In this document: positions 7,123 through 15,475 of the stretch, one piece after another
Position numbering within the stretch: the first letter of the stretch is position 1
Layout: every line of letters starts with the position of its first letter
Assembly: GCA_900770345.1 (NCBI GenBank)
Contig: CAAGKF010000258.1
Coordinates: forward strand, 1 to 46,822
Length of the DNA: 46,822 bases
Reading direction: 5' to 3'
Origin: Lachnospiraceae bacterium
Lineage (GTDB): Bacteria > Bacillota > Clostridia > Lachnospirales > Lachnospiraceae
Notes under the pieces: generated by a model
Databases searched by the model: none
What the model saw: the letters and a program-made list of their open reading frames with translations, nothing else
Told to the model about the DNA's origin: nothing
Program-made: the position numbers and the translations under genes

Positions 7123-8772
7123 TTACAGATTTTGATTCAGACGGCGAAGTGCCTCAAGACACGGTCCCTCCGAACCGTCCATCTCATACAGCTCTCCGCG
7201 GGAAATATGGGTATATACCTGAATATCGTCCACGCAGACGGCATTTTTTCCAACACAGGAAATCGTAATATCACTGGGAGAACAGGAGGAAAAACGCAGC
7301 TCCTCCACCTGCTCTCCTTCTGTCTCCAGGGTCTTTGTCTGCCCGCCGATCCGGACTGTTATACGGCTTTTTCCCTCTCCCGAAATGCGCAGGCGCAGAT
7401 ATGTATCCTTTCCGCCCTGCCCGGTTACACGCTGAGACATATTCTGGGCAAGGCGGCCTCCGGGAGCTATTCTGGCCATATGATTCCCATTTTCCTCCTC
7501 AACGCAATCGGTACCATAGGCTTCCCAGCCATCCAGATCCAGCCCGAACTGTGCATTGTACAGCTTGTTATCTCCGTAATCCCGGTAAGTCCAGATCCCG
7601 TACCCCATGGTCATCGAGGACAGAACTCCCGCCATCTGATCCAGATAAGCCTCCTTTTCCCCGTCCAGAAGCTGCGCATTGTGCTCAAAGCCCACTGTAT
7701 TGTCCGTAAACAGGAACTGATCCACATAAACAGGTTTTCCGCCGCTGTAAACGCGGAGACGATTAAAAAATACCGGCGCTTTTTCCACCGCCTCCTGTGC
7801 CGTCACACGCTCATACTCATTGGCAAAGCCCATGGGAATGCCAAACATGGTACTGGTATAGGAAGCCGAACCGCAGGGATAGGTGGAAATATGCATAAAG
7901 CCCTCCAGGCTTCCGTCCTCATGCTCCACCGGATCCACATCCAGCCGTACCTCCATGGACAGATCCGGGAAAACCTGCTGGCTCTTTGCCAGCAGCCGGT
8001 TCAGAAAATCATCGTAATAGCTGTAAAATACCTTCCTTGCCTCCGATTTTCCGGGAGGCAGATAAAGCTCTTCATAGGACTCCAGAGAGTGGCCGTACAT
8101 ATGTTCCAGCTCTTCCAGGCTGTAGTTTTCTCTGGCATACTCCGTATAGCCGCATTCCCGAGCCATTCTTTTTCCTGCCGCACCTTTTCCATAGGAAAGG
8201 GAGCTTTCTGTAAAGTTCCAGAAATCCTCCCAGGTAAGGAAGCCTCCGCAGAAATTCGGGTGAGCGGAAGCCCTGGCATAAAGCCGTTCCACATATTCCA
8301 GCCAGGCCTGCCGCATGCTTTCCTCACATACCAGCTCCTCATATCGTTCCAGCACACTTTCACTGCTGTAATAATCCCAGGTATAACCCACTCTCAGCAT
8401 AACGCTCAGATTCTGCCGCTCCGCCGTCTCCATGACCCGGTCCAGCTTCTCCCAGGCATACTCATTGTAGCTGCAGGGGGAGGTTCCCGGCTGGAATTCC
8501 CGCCAAGGCACCGCCAGAATAATATTGTTGAAGCCGTCATCGGCAATCTGTGCCAGCTCCTCCTCCATATGGATACTTTCACTGTTCCAGAAGTTGATGA
8601 CCCAGTCATCAGAGTAATAGGTAGCCGACTTCAGATATCCGGCCTCCCCCTTTCCATAGTCTGCGGCTCCGGCAAAACCGCCGGTAAAAAGAAAGGCAGC
8701 AGCACCGAGAACAAGAAGAGCTGCCGCCGCTCCTCTCCCTCTTCCGGTCCCATTTCTTTTTTCTTTTCTCAT
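7123..8772 (-). CDS. Exported TIM-barrel glycoside-hydrolase-like protein
   Basis: About 549 residues from the ATG at 8772, which overlaps the MATE stop as ATGA and has AGGGGA nine bases upstream; an in-frame start further up (8811) would lie inside the MATE gene. A hydrophobic N-terminal segment (about 15-37) acts as signal or anchor. The body has features of clan-A glycosidases: ILAVPWREFQPG after the first strand, AERQNLSVMLRVGYTW, and GGFLTWEDFW, where the glutamate may be catalytic; a C-terminal beta-rich domain (about 440-530) ends it. It may act on a cell-surface or extracellular polysaccharide. Family and substrate not assigned. Confidence 0.6.
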   Translation of the reverse strand: MRKEKRNGTGRGRGAAAALLVLGAAAFLFTGGFAGAADYGKGEAGYLKSATYYSDDWVINFWNSESIHMEEELAQIADDGFNNIILAVPWREFQPGTSPCSYNEYAWEKLDRVMETAERQNLSVMLRVGYTWDYYSSESVLERYEELVCEESMRQAWLEYVERLYARASAHPNFCGGFLTWEDFWNFTESSLSYGKGAAGKRMARECGYTEYARENYSLEELEHMYGHSLESYEELYLPPGKSEARKVFYSYYDDFLNRLLAKSQQVFPDLSMEVRLDVDPVEHEDGSLEGFMHISTYPCGSASYTSTMFGIPMGFANEYERVTAQEAVEKAPVFFNRLRVYSGGKPVYVDQFLFTDNTVGFEHNAQLLDGEKEAYLDQMAGVLSSMTMGYGIWTYRDYGDNKLYNAQFGLDLDGWEAYGTDCVEEENGNHMARIAPGGRLAQNMSQRVTGQGGKDTYLRLRISGEGKSRITVRIGGQTKTLETEGEQVEELRFSSCSPSDITISCVGKNAVCVDDIQVYTHISRGELYEMDGSEGPCLEALRRLNQNL

Positions 8773-10163
8773 TGGTCTTTTCCCCTCTCTCCCCGTCTCA
8801 GCTCCGGCCATACCGTAAGCAGCATGGCGCCGAAGCAGGCCGAACCGCCGATAAAATTGGAGATCGGCTCCGCCATCAGAATTCCCGTGGTTCCCAGATG
8901 GAACACCGTGGGAAGAAGGATGATCATCGGGATAACAATGATGACCTTGCGGAAAATAGAAAAGAACACCGCGTTTTTTGATTTGCCCAGACCCACAAAT
9001 ACAGCCTGTCCGGCAAACTGCAGGGACATCATAAAAAATCCGAAGAAATATACCCGCATCGATGGGATTCCCGCCTCTACCAGATCTCCCTCCCGGTTAA
9101 AAATACGGATAAAAAATTCCGGAAAGCTGTGGACACAGGCCCACACAGCGATCGTATAAAGAATGCAGACCACAGACATAAACACAATGGCCTTCTGTAC
9201 TCTTTTGTACTCCTTTGCTCCGTAATTGTAGCCCATAACCGGCTGAGCGCTGTTGGTCACACCGTTTACCGGCATGGAGATCACTTCACGGACAGAATTG
9301 ATCACGGTCATAATACCCACATACAGATCTCCGCCGAACTTCTGCAGCATGGCATTGTACATGATCTGCACCGAGCTGTTGGTAATGGACATGGTAAATC
9401 CGGACATTCCCAGTCCGATGATCCGCATCACCCTCTCCCGCTCCGGGCGCATGGCCGTCCGTCTGAGCTTTAAAATGGTCCGGCGGCCGGTAAGGAAACG
9501 GATGATCCAGATGGCAGAAAGCATCTGAGAAAGGATCGTGGCCAGCGCAGCTCCCCGGACTCCCATATGAAATATGAAAATGAATATCGGATCCAGCAGG
9601 ATATTGGCAATGGCTCCCAGAAGCACCGTCATCATTCCCACCGTACCGAAGCCCTGAGAATTGATGAAGCTGTTCATGCCAAGCCCCGTCATGACAAATA
9701 TATTGCCCAGAAGATAGATGGTTATGTAAGCCTCCGCATAGCTGATGGTAGCATCACTGGCGCCGAACAGATAAAGCATGGGCCGTTTGAAAATCAGCCC
9801 CAGAACCGTCAGCAGAATACCTACCGTGATCATCATGGAAAAGGAATTTCCCATAATAGCCTCAGCTTCCTGATCATTTCCCCGCCCGCGCTCAATGGAA
9901 CACAAGGGCGCGCCTCCCATTCCGAAAAGATTGGCAAAAGCAATGACAATGGAAATAATAGGGAGACAGAGTCCCAGCCCCGTCAGAGACAAAGTCGCCT
10001 CCTCCGGTATCATACCGATATAGATCCGATCCACAATATTATACAAAACGTTGATCAGCTGGGCCAGGGTCATAGGCAGCGCCAGCTTCAGAATATTGCT
10101 GACTACACTTCCCTTTGAAAAATCATGTTCCTTTGATGCCGATGTACTCATTTGTCTATCCAT
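8769..10163 (-). CDS. MATE family efflux transporter
   Basis: 464 residues with about twelve transmembrane helices in two halves. N-terminal KGSVVSNILKLALPMTLAQLINVLYNIVDRIYIG and the repeat of this pattern mid-protein (GMSGFTMSITNSSVQIMYN) are typical of MatE proteins, Na+ or H+ coupled exporters of cationic compounds. The start is ambiguous: the first ATG (10163) abuts GGAAAAAGGA, while the second (10151) is 12 bases from it. The stop overlaps the start of the glycosidase-like gene by four bases, so the two are translationally coupled. Confidence 0.92.
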   Translation of the reverse strand: MDRQMSTSASKEHDFSKGSVVSNILKLALPMTLAQLINVLYNIVDRIYIGMIPEEATLSLTGLGLCLPIISIVIAFANLFGMGGAPLCSIERGRGNDQEAEAIMGNSFSMMITVGILLTVLGLIFKRPMLYLFGASDATISYAEAYITIYLLGNIFVMTGLGMNSFINSQGFGTVGMMTVLLGAIANILLDPIFIFIFHMGVRGAALATILSQMLSAIWIIRFLTGRRTILKLRRTAMRPERERVMRIIGLGMSGFTMSITNSSVQIMYNAMLQKFGGDLYVGIMTVINSVREVISMPVNGVTNSAQPVMGYNYGAKEYKRVQKAIVFMSVVCILYTIAVWACVHSFPEFFIRIFNREGDLVEAGIPSMRVYFFGFFMMSLQFAGQAVFVGLGKSKNAVFFSIFRKVIIVIPMIILLPTVFHLGTTGILMAEPISNFIGGSACFGAMLLTVWPELRRGERGKDQ

Positions 10164-10227
10164 TCCTTTTTCCGTATTTCGTTCTCTCTTCTGATTTTCT
10201 CCGACTCCGCTTGCTGCCGGATTTCAG

Positions 10228-10275
10228 GCCGGATCAATTTTCTGCCGGATCAATTTCCAGCCGGATCAATTCCGT
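10228..10275. repeat. 16-bp tandem repeat, three copies, over the mocA-like stop codon
   Basis: Units begin at 10228, 10244 and 10260, each starting GCCGGATCAATT with a variable 4-base tail; a fragment GCCGGATTTC precedes them at 10216. The stop codon of the mocA-like gene (10250-10252) is in the second unit. Because 16 is not a multiple of three, gain or loss of a unit would change frame and the C-terminal end. Confidence 0.85.
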
Positions 10276-10858
10276 CCAGATCAGACGGAAGATCAATATC
10301 CTTCAGCTCTTCCCCGGCCACCTCCATGGTCCATACGTCCTCGGGATGGGCCTTCATGATCTGCTTTCCTCCTTTATCCCCTGAGAGAGAAAGAAGCTCT
10401 TTTCTGTATATGCTCTGAAAAATAACCGGATTCCCCGTTTTTCCCTGACAGCAGACTCCTCCGATCCCCTTCCCGCTTTCCAGAAATCCTTTTACAAAAC
10501 GCACCAGTGTCTCCGGGGTCATATAAGGCTGATCCGCAACAAAATAAAGGAAGCAGTCAGCATCTTCCCCTGAGGCCTCCGTGCCCAGGCGAAGGGAAGC
10601 CGTTATTCCCTCCGCGCTCCTGCTGTTGTATACAGCTGAAAGCCCCATCTGCGACGCCCGATCCAGAATCTGCCCATACTGGGAAACCACGATCAGATCA
10701 GGCTGTACGCAGCCTTCCTTCTCCAGTTTATCAGCCGCCCGGCAGAGATGCTCCAGACCGTGAAGATACAGAGGCTTTTCCTTCAGAAGAGCCACCAGTT
10801 TATTGGAGCCGAAACGTTTTCCGAAGCCGGAGGCCATAAAAATCATGGAAAGCTTCAT
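10250..10858 (-). CDS. mocA: MocA-like molybdopterin nucleotidyltransferase
   Basis: 202 residues. The N-terminal signature MIFMASGFGKRFGSNKL (about 5-21) is the GxxxRFGxxK nucleotide and metal-binding loop of MobA/MocA/GlmU-type NTP transferases; FVADQPYMTPE (about 115-125) carries the conserved Asp, and GKTGNPVIF follows. MocA joins CMP to molybdopterin to give the dinucleotide used by xanthine-dehydrogenase-family enzymes. It is 18 bp downstream of yqeC in the same direction, which supports work on a selenium-dependent hydroxylase cofactor. The C-terminal end lies in a tandem repeat. Symbol by family resemblance. Confidence 0.8.
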   Translation of the reverse strand: MKLSMIFMASGFGKRFGSNKLVALLKEKPLYLHGLEHLCRAADKLEKEGCVQPDLIVVSQYGQILDRASQMGLSAVYNSRSAEGITASLRLGTEASGEDADCFLYFVADQPYMTPETLVRFVKGFLESGKGIGGVCCQGKTGNPVIFQSIYRKELLSLSGDKGGKQIMKAHPEDVWTMEVAGEELKDIDLPSDLDGIDPAGN

Positions 10859-10876
10859 TGCCCTTCACCCGCCCTT

Positions 10877-11752
10877 TCAGAATAATCCGGCGGAAACCTC
10901 GCCCAGAAGATTTCCGGTAACAAGACCGCTTGCAGCTTTTCTCGTGCCTTCTGTTTCCCGGACCTTCGGGCATATCTCTTCCATCAGCCCTTTTGCCAGC
11001 TCCCATCCGGTCTTCTCCAGCTCTTCCGTATCAGCCTGATTAAATACAGGACGGATACAGGCCTTTGGAAAGCCGCAGGCCAGAGGCTTAAGATACCCCC
11101 TTCTCATCAGAAGCGCCATCTTTTCACTGTCAAGGCATTCTTCCTCCGGCTGCAGCTTCCCCGCTTCTTCCGTCAGACCTTCCTCTGTCAGAAGCTTCTC
11201 CGCCTCTTTCAGCCGGAAACAGACCTCCTGCACCGGCTTTCCAAGGGAGGACAGTCCGTACACACAGAGGATCAGATCCGTATTCTCCGGTATTACAGGC
11301 TCCCCAGGTCTGGGTACCTTTACCGGAAGCCGCTTGGCTCCGTCGGCTTCTATCAGAACCAGGTCGGCTGCCGGACAGATCTCCCCGTAAAATTCCCAGT
11401 CCCAGAAACTGATCTTCCTTCCCTCCTCCGGTTTTTTTGATGCTTCGGGCTTTCCTGAAACTGCCAGATGATCCCTTTCAAGGCTTTTTTCCACTTCATC
11501 ACGGTCACGGACAAGCACTTCGTAATGATCCGGCACGGCCATATGGGTCGTGGTGAGAACCAGCACTTTATACCCCCGTTCTCTTCCCTCCCAGGCCAGA
11601 CGACGGATCAGAGAGGTTTTCCCTCCGCCTCCCACCAGGGAGATGATGTAAGGTTTTCCTCTCTTTTCCGTTATTTCCTTCTCCATGTGAAGAGCCGTCC
11701 ACAGATCATCAGCCCGGCTCCAGCTTCCCCTTTCCCAGTAACAGGCTTTCAT
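10877..11752 (-). CDS. yqeC: Selenium-dependent molybdenum cofactor protein YqeC
   Basis: 291 residues. P-loop SLVGGGGKTSLIRRLA (about 39-54), then VLVLTTTHM, and the family block VLIEADGAKRLPVKVPRPGE (about 131-150) followed by EPVIPENTDLIL. YqeC is a P-loop protein found only with selenium-dependent molybdenum hydroxylases, and is thought to help make or insert the seleno-molybdenum centre; its reaction is not established. The start has GGGTGA close by, and a second ATG at codon 23 is possible. Adjacent to the mocA-like gene (18 bp). Confidence 0.88.
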   Translation of the reverse strand: MKACYWERGSWSRADDLWTALHMEKEITEKRGKPYIISLVGGGGKTSLIRRLAWEGRERGYKVLVLTTTHMAVPDHYEVLVRDRDEVEKSLERDHLAVSGKPEASKKPEEGRKISFWDWEFYGEICPAADLVLIEADGAKRLPVKVPRPGEPVIPENTDLILCVYGLSSLGKPVQEVCFRLKEAEKLLTEEGLTEEAGKLQPEEECLDSEKMALLMRRGYLKPLACGFPKACIRPVFNQADTEELEKTGWELAKGLMEEICPKVRETEGTRKAASGLVTGNLLGEVSAGLF

Positions 11753-11815
11753 TTCACCCTCTTCTCCTTACTTTCTGCGGTATATTATTATCTTTCTCTG
11801 ACTGTCCGCGGAGGA

Positions 11816-13009
11816 TCACTTCAGCTGCTGCAGAACGGAGGTTCCGATCGTACCCTCCGGCATTTTTATCCCGAAATTATCCGCCACGGTTGCTCCCACG
11901 GCGGCAAAGGTGCCGGCAGGCGCCAGCTCCCCTGCTCCTTCCAGCTTTTTGGAATAGATCAGAAGAGGAACCTGCTCCCTGGTATGATCAGTTCCGGTAT
12001 AGGTAGGATCATTTCCGTGATCAGCAGTGATCATCAGCAGATCATCCTCCCTCAGAGCCTCCAGGACCTGACCCAGCTTCACGTCAAACGCTTCTACCTC
12101 CCTGGCATACCCGGCAGGATCTCTCCGGTGGCCCCACAAAGCATCAAAATCCACCAGATTTACAAAACAGAGTCCCTGAAACTCTTCCTCACGTATGATA
12201 TCCAGGGTCTGTTCCATCCCATGTACAGAGCTCTTTGACTTGTATGCCTTTGTAATGCCTTCGCCGTCGAAAATATCACGTATCTTTCCCACAGAGATTA
12301 CTTCCAGTCCGCTTTCCTTCAGCGCATCCAGAACAGTCTTCCCTGTAGGCTTAAGAGCATAATCATGGCGGTTGCTGGTCCGCTTAAATTCTCCCTTTTT
12401 CTTTCCTACATAAGGTCTTGCGATCACGCGTCCTACCCGCCATTCGTCCTTTAAGGTCAGCTCCCTCGCGATCCTGCAGCAGCGGTACAGTTCATCCAGA
12501 CCGAAGGTATCTTCATTTCCGCAGATCTGAAGCACGGAATCGGCGGAGGTATAGACGATCATATGACCGGTGGCGATCTCCTCCTCCCCCAGCTCATCCA
12601 GGATCTCTGTACCGCTGGCGCTCTTATTGCCGATCACCTTGTGTCCCGTGCGTTCCTCCAGTTCCCGGATCAGTTCCTCCGGAAATCCTGTTTCCGTAAA
12701 GGTAATAAAAGGCTTCACCGTCCTGATCCCCATAAGCTCCCAGTGTCCTGTCATGGTATCCTTGCCGCAGCTTTCCTCATTCATCACCATATAGTAGCCC
12801 GCTGCTTTTTCCGCCGGCGCTACGCCCTTCAGAGGATGAAGATTGGCAAGGCCAAGCTTCTGCAGGTTAGGGATTTCCCAGTGATCCACACTCTCCGCAA
12901 TATGCCCCATGGTATCGGCGCCCGCGTCTCCGTAGTCAGCCGCATCCTTCGCATTTCCTGCGCCAAAGGAATCCACAACTATCACAAATATTCTCTTGAA
13001 ACTTCCCAT
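11816..13009 (-). CDS. deoB: Phosphopentomutase
   Basis: 397 residues, normal length. It interconverts (deoxy)ribose 1-phosphate and 5-phosphate in nucleoside breakdown. KRIFVIVVDSFGAGNAKDAADYGDAG holds the metal-binding Asp and the nucleophile region (the catalytic Thr is in GADTMGH), and MITADHGNDPTYTGTDHTRE near the C-terminus holds the second Mn site, as in the alkaline-phosphatase fold. The ATG at 13009 is ten bases from AGGAG; the GTG three codons upstream is too close. It follows deoD by 44 bp, an operon that turns purine deoxynucleosides into base plus pentose 5-phosphate. Confidence 0.96.
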   Translation of the reverse strand: MGSFKRIFVIVVDSFGAGNAKDAADYGDAGADTMGHIAESVDHWEIPNLQKLGLANLHPLKGVAPAEKAAGYYMVMNEESCGKDTMTGHWELMGIRTVKPFITFTETGFPEELIRELEERTGHKVIGNKSASGTEILDELGEEEIATGHMIVYTSADSVLQICGNEDTFGLDELYRCCRIARELTLKDEWRVGRVIARPYVGKKKGEFKRTSNRHDYALKPTGKTVLDALKESGLEVISVGKIRDIFDGEGITKAYKSKSSVHGMEQTLDIIREEEFQGLCFVNLVDFDALWGHRRDPAGYAREVEAFDVKLGQVLEALREDDLLMITADHGNDPTYTGTDHTREQVPLLIYSKKLEGAGELAPAGTFAAVGATVADNFGIKMPEGTIGTSVLQQLK

Positions 13010-13053
13010 CCTGTTCACACTCCTGTCATTCCCATAAAACCTTTTGCTGAAAA

Positions 13054-13779
13054 TTATCTGTCCTGCAGTTTTGCCGCGGTATTTAAAGCTACCCGGATCA
13101 TATTTCCGAAAGACTCCTGACGCTCCTTTGCGCTGGTCTCTTCACCTGTCACAAAGGAATCGGAAATTGTCAGCAGGCATGCCGCCTTCTTTCCAAGAAC
13201 CCGGGCATTGTGAAACAGGGCAAAGCTTTCCATTTCCACGCACTCGCAGCCATGCTTCGCATACAGCTCCTTAAAGCTGTCCATGCCCGGCTCCCTGTAA
13301 AATACATCACTGGAATGGATCCTGGCCGTCTTGATCTCAACGCCGCATTCCTCTCCGGCTTTTAAGATCAGCTGATTCAGCCCCGGATCCGGATACATGA
13401 TATCAGAAGTATCGCCGTTCTGTGCAGCGGCATAACTGCTCTCACTCCAGCAGTCCTCCGCCAGCACAACGTCATAAAGCTTCAGACGCCCCGTATAAGC
13501 GCCGGCTGAACCGATGCGGATGATCTGCTCCACGCCGTATTCGGAATACAGCTCATAGGAATAGATGCCGATACTGGGCATTCCCATGCCGCTTGCCATG
13601 ACTGTAACCTCTTTTCCCTCATAGGTTCCGGTAAAGGCATAAATATTCCGCACCTGATTGACCAGCCTTGCATCCTCCAGCCAGTTCTTCGCAATAAATT
13701 CCGCCCGCAGCGGATCACCGGGCATCAGTACAGTTTTTGCGATCTCCCCGGGCTGCGCGCTGTTATGTGGTGTTCCCAT
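13054..13779 (-). CDS. deoD: Purine nucleoside phosphorylase, DeoD type
   Basis: 241 residues, normal length for the hexameric DeoD family. MGTPHNSAQPGEIAKTVLMPGDPLRAEFIA holds the phosphate loop (GDPLR), GSGMGMPS-like ASGMGMPSIGIYSYEL the ribose site, and EMESFALF with LTISDSF the purine-binding region including the catalytic Asp. It releases purine bases and (deoxy)ribose 1-phosphate. First gene of deoD-deoB, with a strong promoter at 13841-13869 and GGAGGAATAGG before the ATG. Free purines could in principle feed a purine hydroxylase, but no purine-ring cleavage genes are here. Confidence 0.96.
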   Translation of the reverse strand: MGTPHNSAQPGEIAKTVLMPGDPLRAEFIAKNWLEDARLVNQVRNIYAFTGTYEGKEVTVMASGMGMPSIGIYSYELYSEYGVEQIIRIGSAGAYTGRLKLYDVVLAEDCWSESSYAAAQNGDTSDIMYPDPGLNQLILKAGEECGVEIKTARIHSSDVFYREPGMDSFKELYAKHGCECVEMESFALFHNARVLGKKAACLLTISDSFVTGEETSAKERQESFGNMIRVALNTAAKLQDR

Positions 13780-13840
13780 TCCTATTCCTCCTTCTGTTTT
13801 CTGTATATTCCCTGAGTTTCTTTTTCATTCTATTTTAAAC

Positions 13841-13869
13841 ATTATATATGATAAAATGCCAAATGTCAC
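13841..13869 (-). promoter_or_regulatory. Sigma-A promoter of deoD-deoB
   Basis: Minus strand GTGACA (13864-13869), 17 bp, TATAAT (13841-13846), about 60 bp before the deoD start. Confidence 0.8.
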
Positions 13870-13918
13870 TTTTTTACTTAAAAACTATATTATTGATAAA
13901 TCTTTTCATTTGTCTGTC

Positions 13919-13973
13919 TGGACAATCTGCCGAAGATGCTGTATGATTATTTCATAAGTTAGTAATAACTAAC
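13919..13973 (+). promoter_or_regulatory. Promoter and inverted-repeat operator of DUF2325 gene
   Basis: Plus strand TGGACA (13919-13924), 17 bp, TATGAT (13942-13947), then an inverted repeat GTTAGT-AATA-ACTAAC (13958-13973) just after the predicted start site (about 13954). The layout suggests repressor control; the factor is unknown. Confidence 0.55.
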
Positions 13974-14028
13974 CCTTTGTTATAAAACACCTATGTTCCG
14001 CCAACTTATATCAGGAGGATATCACACT

Positions 14029-14313
14029 ATGAGTATTGTCATTATCGGAGGGCATGACCGCATGGTCAGCCAGTATAAAAAAATATGCAGGACCTTTAAC
14101 TGTAAGGCAAAGGTATTTACCCAGATGAGCGCCAGTCTGGACAAGCAGATCGGCCGTCCGGATCTTCTGGTCCTTTTTACCAACACGGTTTCCCACAAGA
14201 TGATCCGCTGCGCTCTGGATGAGGTAGATGATCAGACCACGGAGATCGTGCGCTGTCATACCAGCAGTGGATCTGCTCTCACAGAGATCCTGGAGAGCAG
14301 ATGCCCCTGTTAA
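14029..14313 (+). CDS. DUF2325 domain protein
   Basis: 94 residues, whole length one DUF2325 domain: MSIVIIGGHDRMVSQYKKICR with a Rossmann-like first strand, then GRPDLLVLFTNTVSHKMIR and the conserved CHTSSGSALTEIL near the end. Function unknown; the fold suggests small-molecule or nucleotide binding. The ATG at 14029 has AGGAGG at 8-9 bases; an upstream ATG (13993) lacks a site. It is divergent from deoD and its stop overlaps the stop of the convergent cysteine desulfurase gene by four bases. Regulated promoter with an inverted repeat upstream. Confidence 0.85.
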   Translation: MSIVIIGGHDRMVSQYKKICRTFNCKAKVFTQMSASLDKQIGRPDLLVLFTNTVSHKMIRCALDEVDDQTTEIVRCHTSSGSALTEILESRCPC

Positions 14314-15461
14314 TAATTCCGCAACGCTTCGGCCGCCATATCCGCGTCTTCCTCACTGTTAAAATGAGAAAAGCTGAACCGCACCGCGCCCTGTTCTTTT
14401 GTACCCAGGGCCTGGTGCATAAGAGGAGCGCAGTGGCCGCCGGCGCGGGTATAGATATCATATTCCTGCACCAGATAATCACTAATCTGGCCGGAATCTT
14501 CCTCCCCCAGGTTCAGTGACACAATCGCCGCTCTGTCTTTCTGTTCAAAATCTCCGTAAATACGGATTCCCGGAATTTCCCTTATCTGTTCATAAAAACG
14601 TCTCATCAAAGCCTGCTCCCTGTTTCGGATGGAATCCAGTCCCTGCTCCTTCAGATAAAGAAGGGCCGCTCGCAGGCCTGCTATGCCATGTCCATTCAGG
14701 GTTCCTGCCTCCAGAGCCGTCGGCATAACTGCCGGATGCTCTTTGGAATAGGTCATAATGCCGCTCCCTCCTGACAGAAGAGGTTTCAGAGAGATATCTT
14801 TTCCCAGACAGATACCCCCGGTTCCCTGAGGTCCCATAAGCCCCTTGTGCCCGGTAAAGCACAGGATATCGATCCCGTCTTTTTCCATATCAATGGGAAA
14901 TACCCCCGCTGTCTGGGAAGCATCCACGATCAGGCGGGCGCCTGCCCGACGGCACCACTGCCCCACTCTTCGGATATCCGTACGGTTCCCTGTCAGATTG
15001 GAGGCGTGTGTGATCACCACTGCCTTTGTTCCGGGAGTAACGGCCGCTTCCAGGGCATCATAATCCAGTTTTCCCAAACGGCGTCCCTTTTCCCCGCCTT
15101 CACGGCGGCAGCCCACGATTTCCAGCTCCACTCCCGCTTTTTCCATTTCATACAGAGGCCGCAGTACGCTGTTGTGCTCCAGAACTGTAGTGACAGCCCT
15201 GTCTCCCGGTTTCAGGAATCCCTTGACAGCCATATTCAGGCTTTCCGTAGAATTGGCGGTAAAGGCCACCTGCTCCGGGCCGGGTGCATGAAACAGCTCT
15301 GCCAGCAGCTCCCTTGTCTCAAATATGACTCTGGCGCCGGCAAGTGCCGCCGGATGGACCCCCCTGGAACAGTTTCCGATGGTGCGGATTGCCTGAGCCG
15401 CCGCTTCGGCCACACTGTCCGGTTTATAAAAGGATGTGGCTGCATGATCCAGATATATCAT
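14310..15461 (-). CDS. Cysteine desulfurase of the EF2568 type (selenium metabolism)
   Basis: 383 residues, class V PLP fold. MIYLDHAATSFYKP, the cofactor motif VDASQTAG, the PLP lysine in FTGHKG (K206) and the catalytic cysteine in RAGGHCAPLMH (C344). The family takes S or Se from cysteine or selenocysteine as a persulfide or perselenide. It sits 14 bp after yqeB in the run selD-yedF-yqeB-csd, the known setting of EF2568-like desulfurases, so the likely role is to mobilise selenium (or sulfur) for the labile selenium of the molybdenum hydroxylase. Fe-S work cannot be excluded. AGGAGAGGATCG precedes the ATG. Confidence 0.88.
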   Translation of the reverse strand: MIYLDHAATSFYKPDSVAEAAAQAIRTIGNCSRGVHPAALAGARVIFETRELLAELFHAPGPEQVAFTANSTESLNMAVKGFLKPGDRAVTTVLEHNSVLRPLYEMEKAGVELEIVGCRREGGEKGRRLGKLDYDALEAAVTPGTKAVVITHASNLTGNRTDIRRVGQWCRRAGARLIVDASQTAGVFPIDMEKDGIDILCFTGHKGLMGPQGTGGICLGKDISLKPLLSGGSGIMTYSKEHPAVMPTALEAGTLNGHGIAGLRAALLYLKEQGLDSIRNREQALMRRFYEQIREIPGIRIYGDFEQKDRAAIVSLNLGEEDSGQISDYLVQEYDIYTRAGGHCAPLMHQALGTKEQGAVRFSFSHFNSEEDADMAAEALRNY

Positions 15462-15475
15462 AATACGATCCTCTC

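Noticed and set aside
7114..9159. 681-codon open frame on the plus strand
   Set aside because: It runs opposite the glycosidase-like and MATE genes, has no ribosome site or recognisable domain, and reflects the base composition of the opposite codons.
13054..13779. deoD-deoB as part of a purine catabolic route feeding the hydroxylase
   Set aside because: The genes are ordinary nucleoside salvage with their own promoter; no purine-ring opening genes are present and the hydroxylase lacks the purine-binding glutamate. Kept only as a distant possibility.
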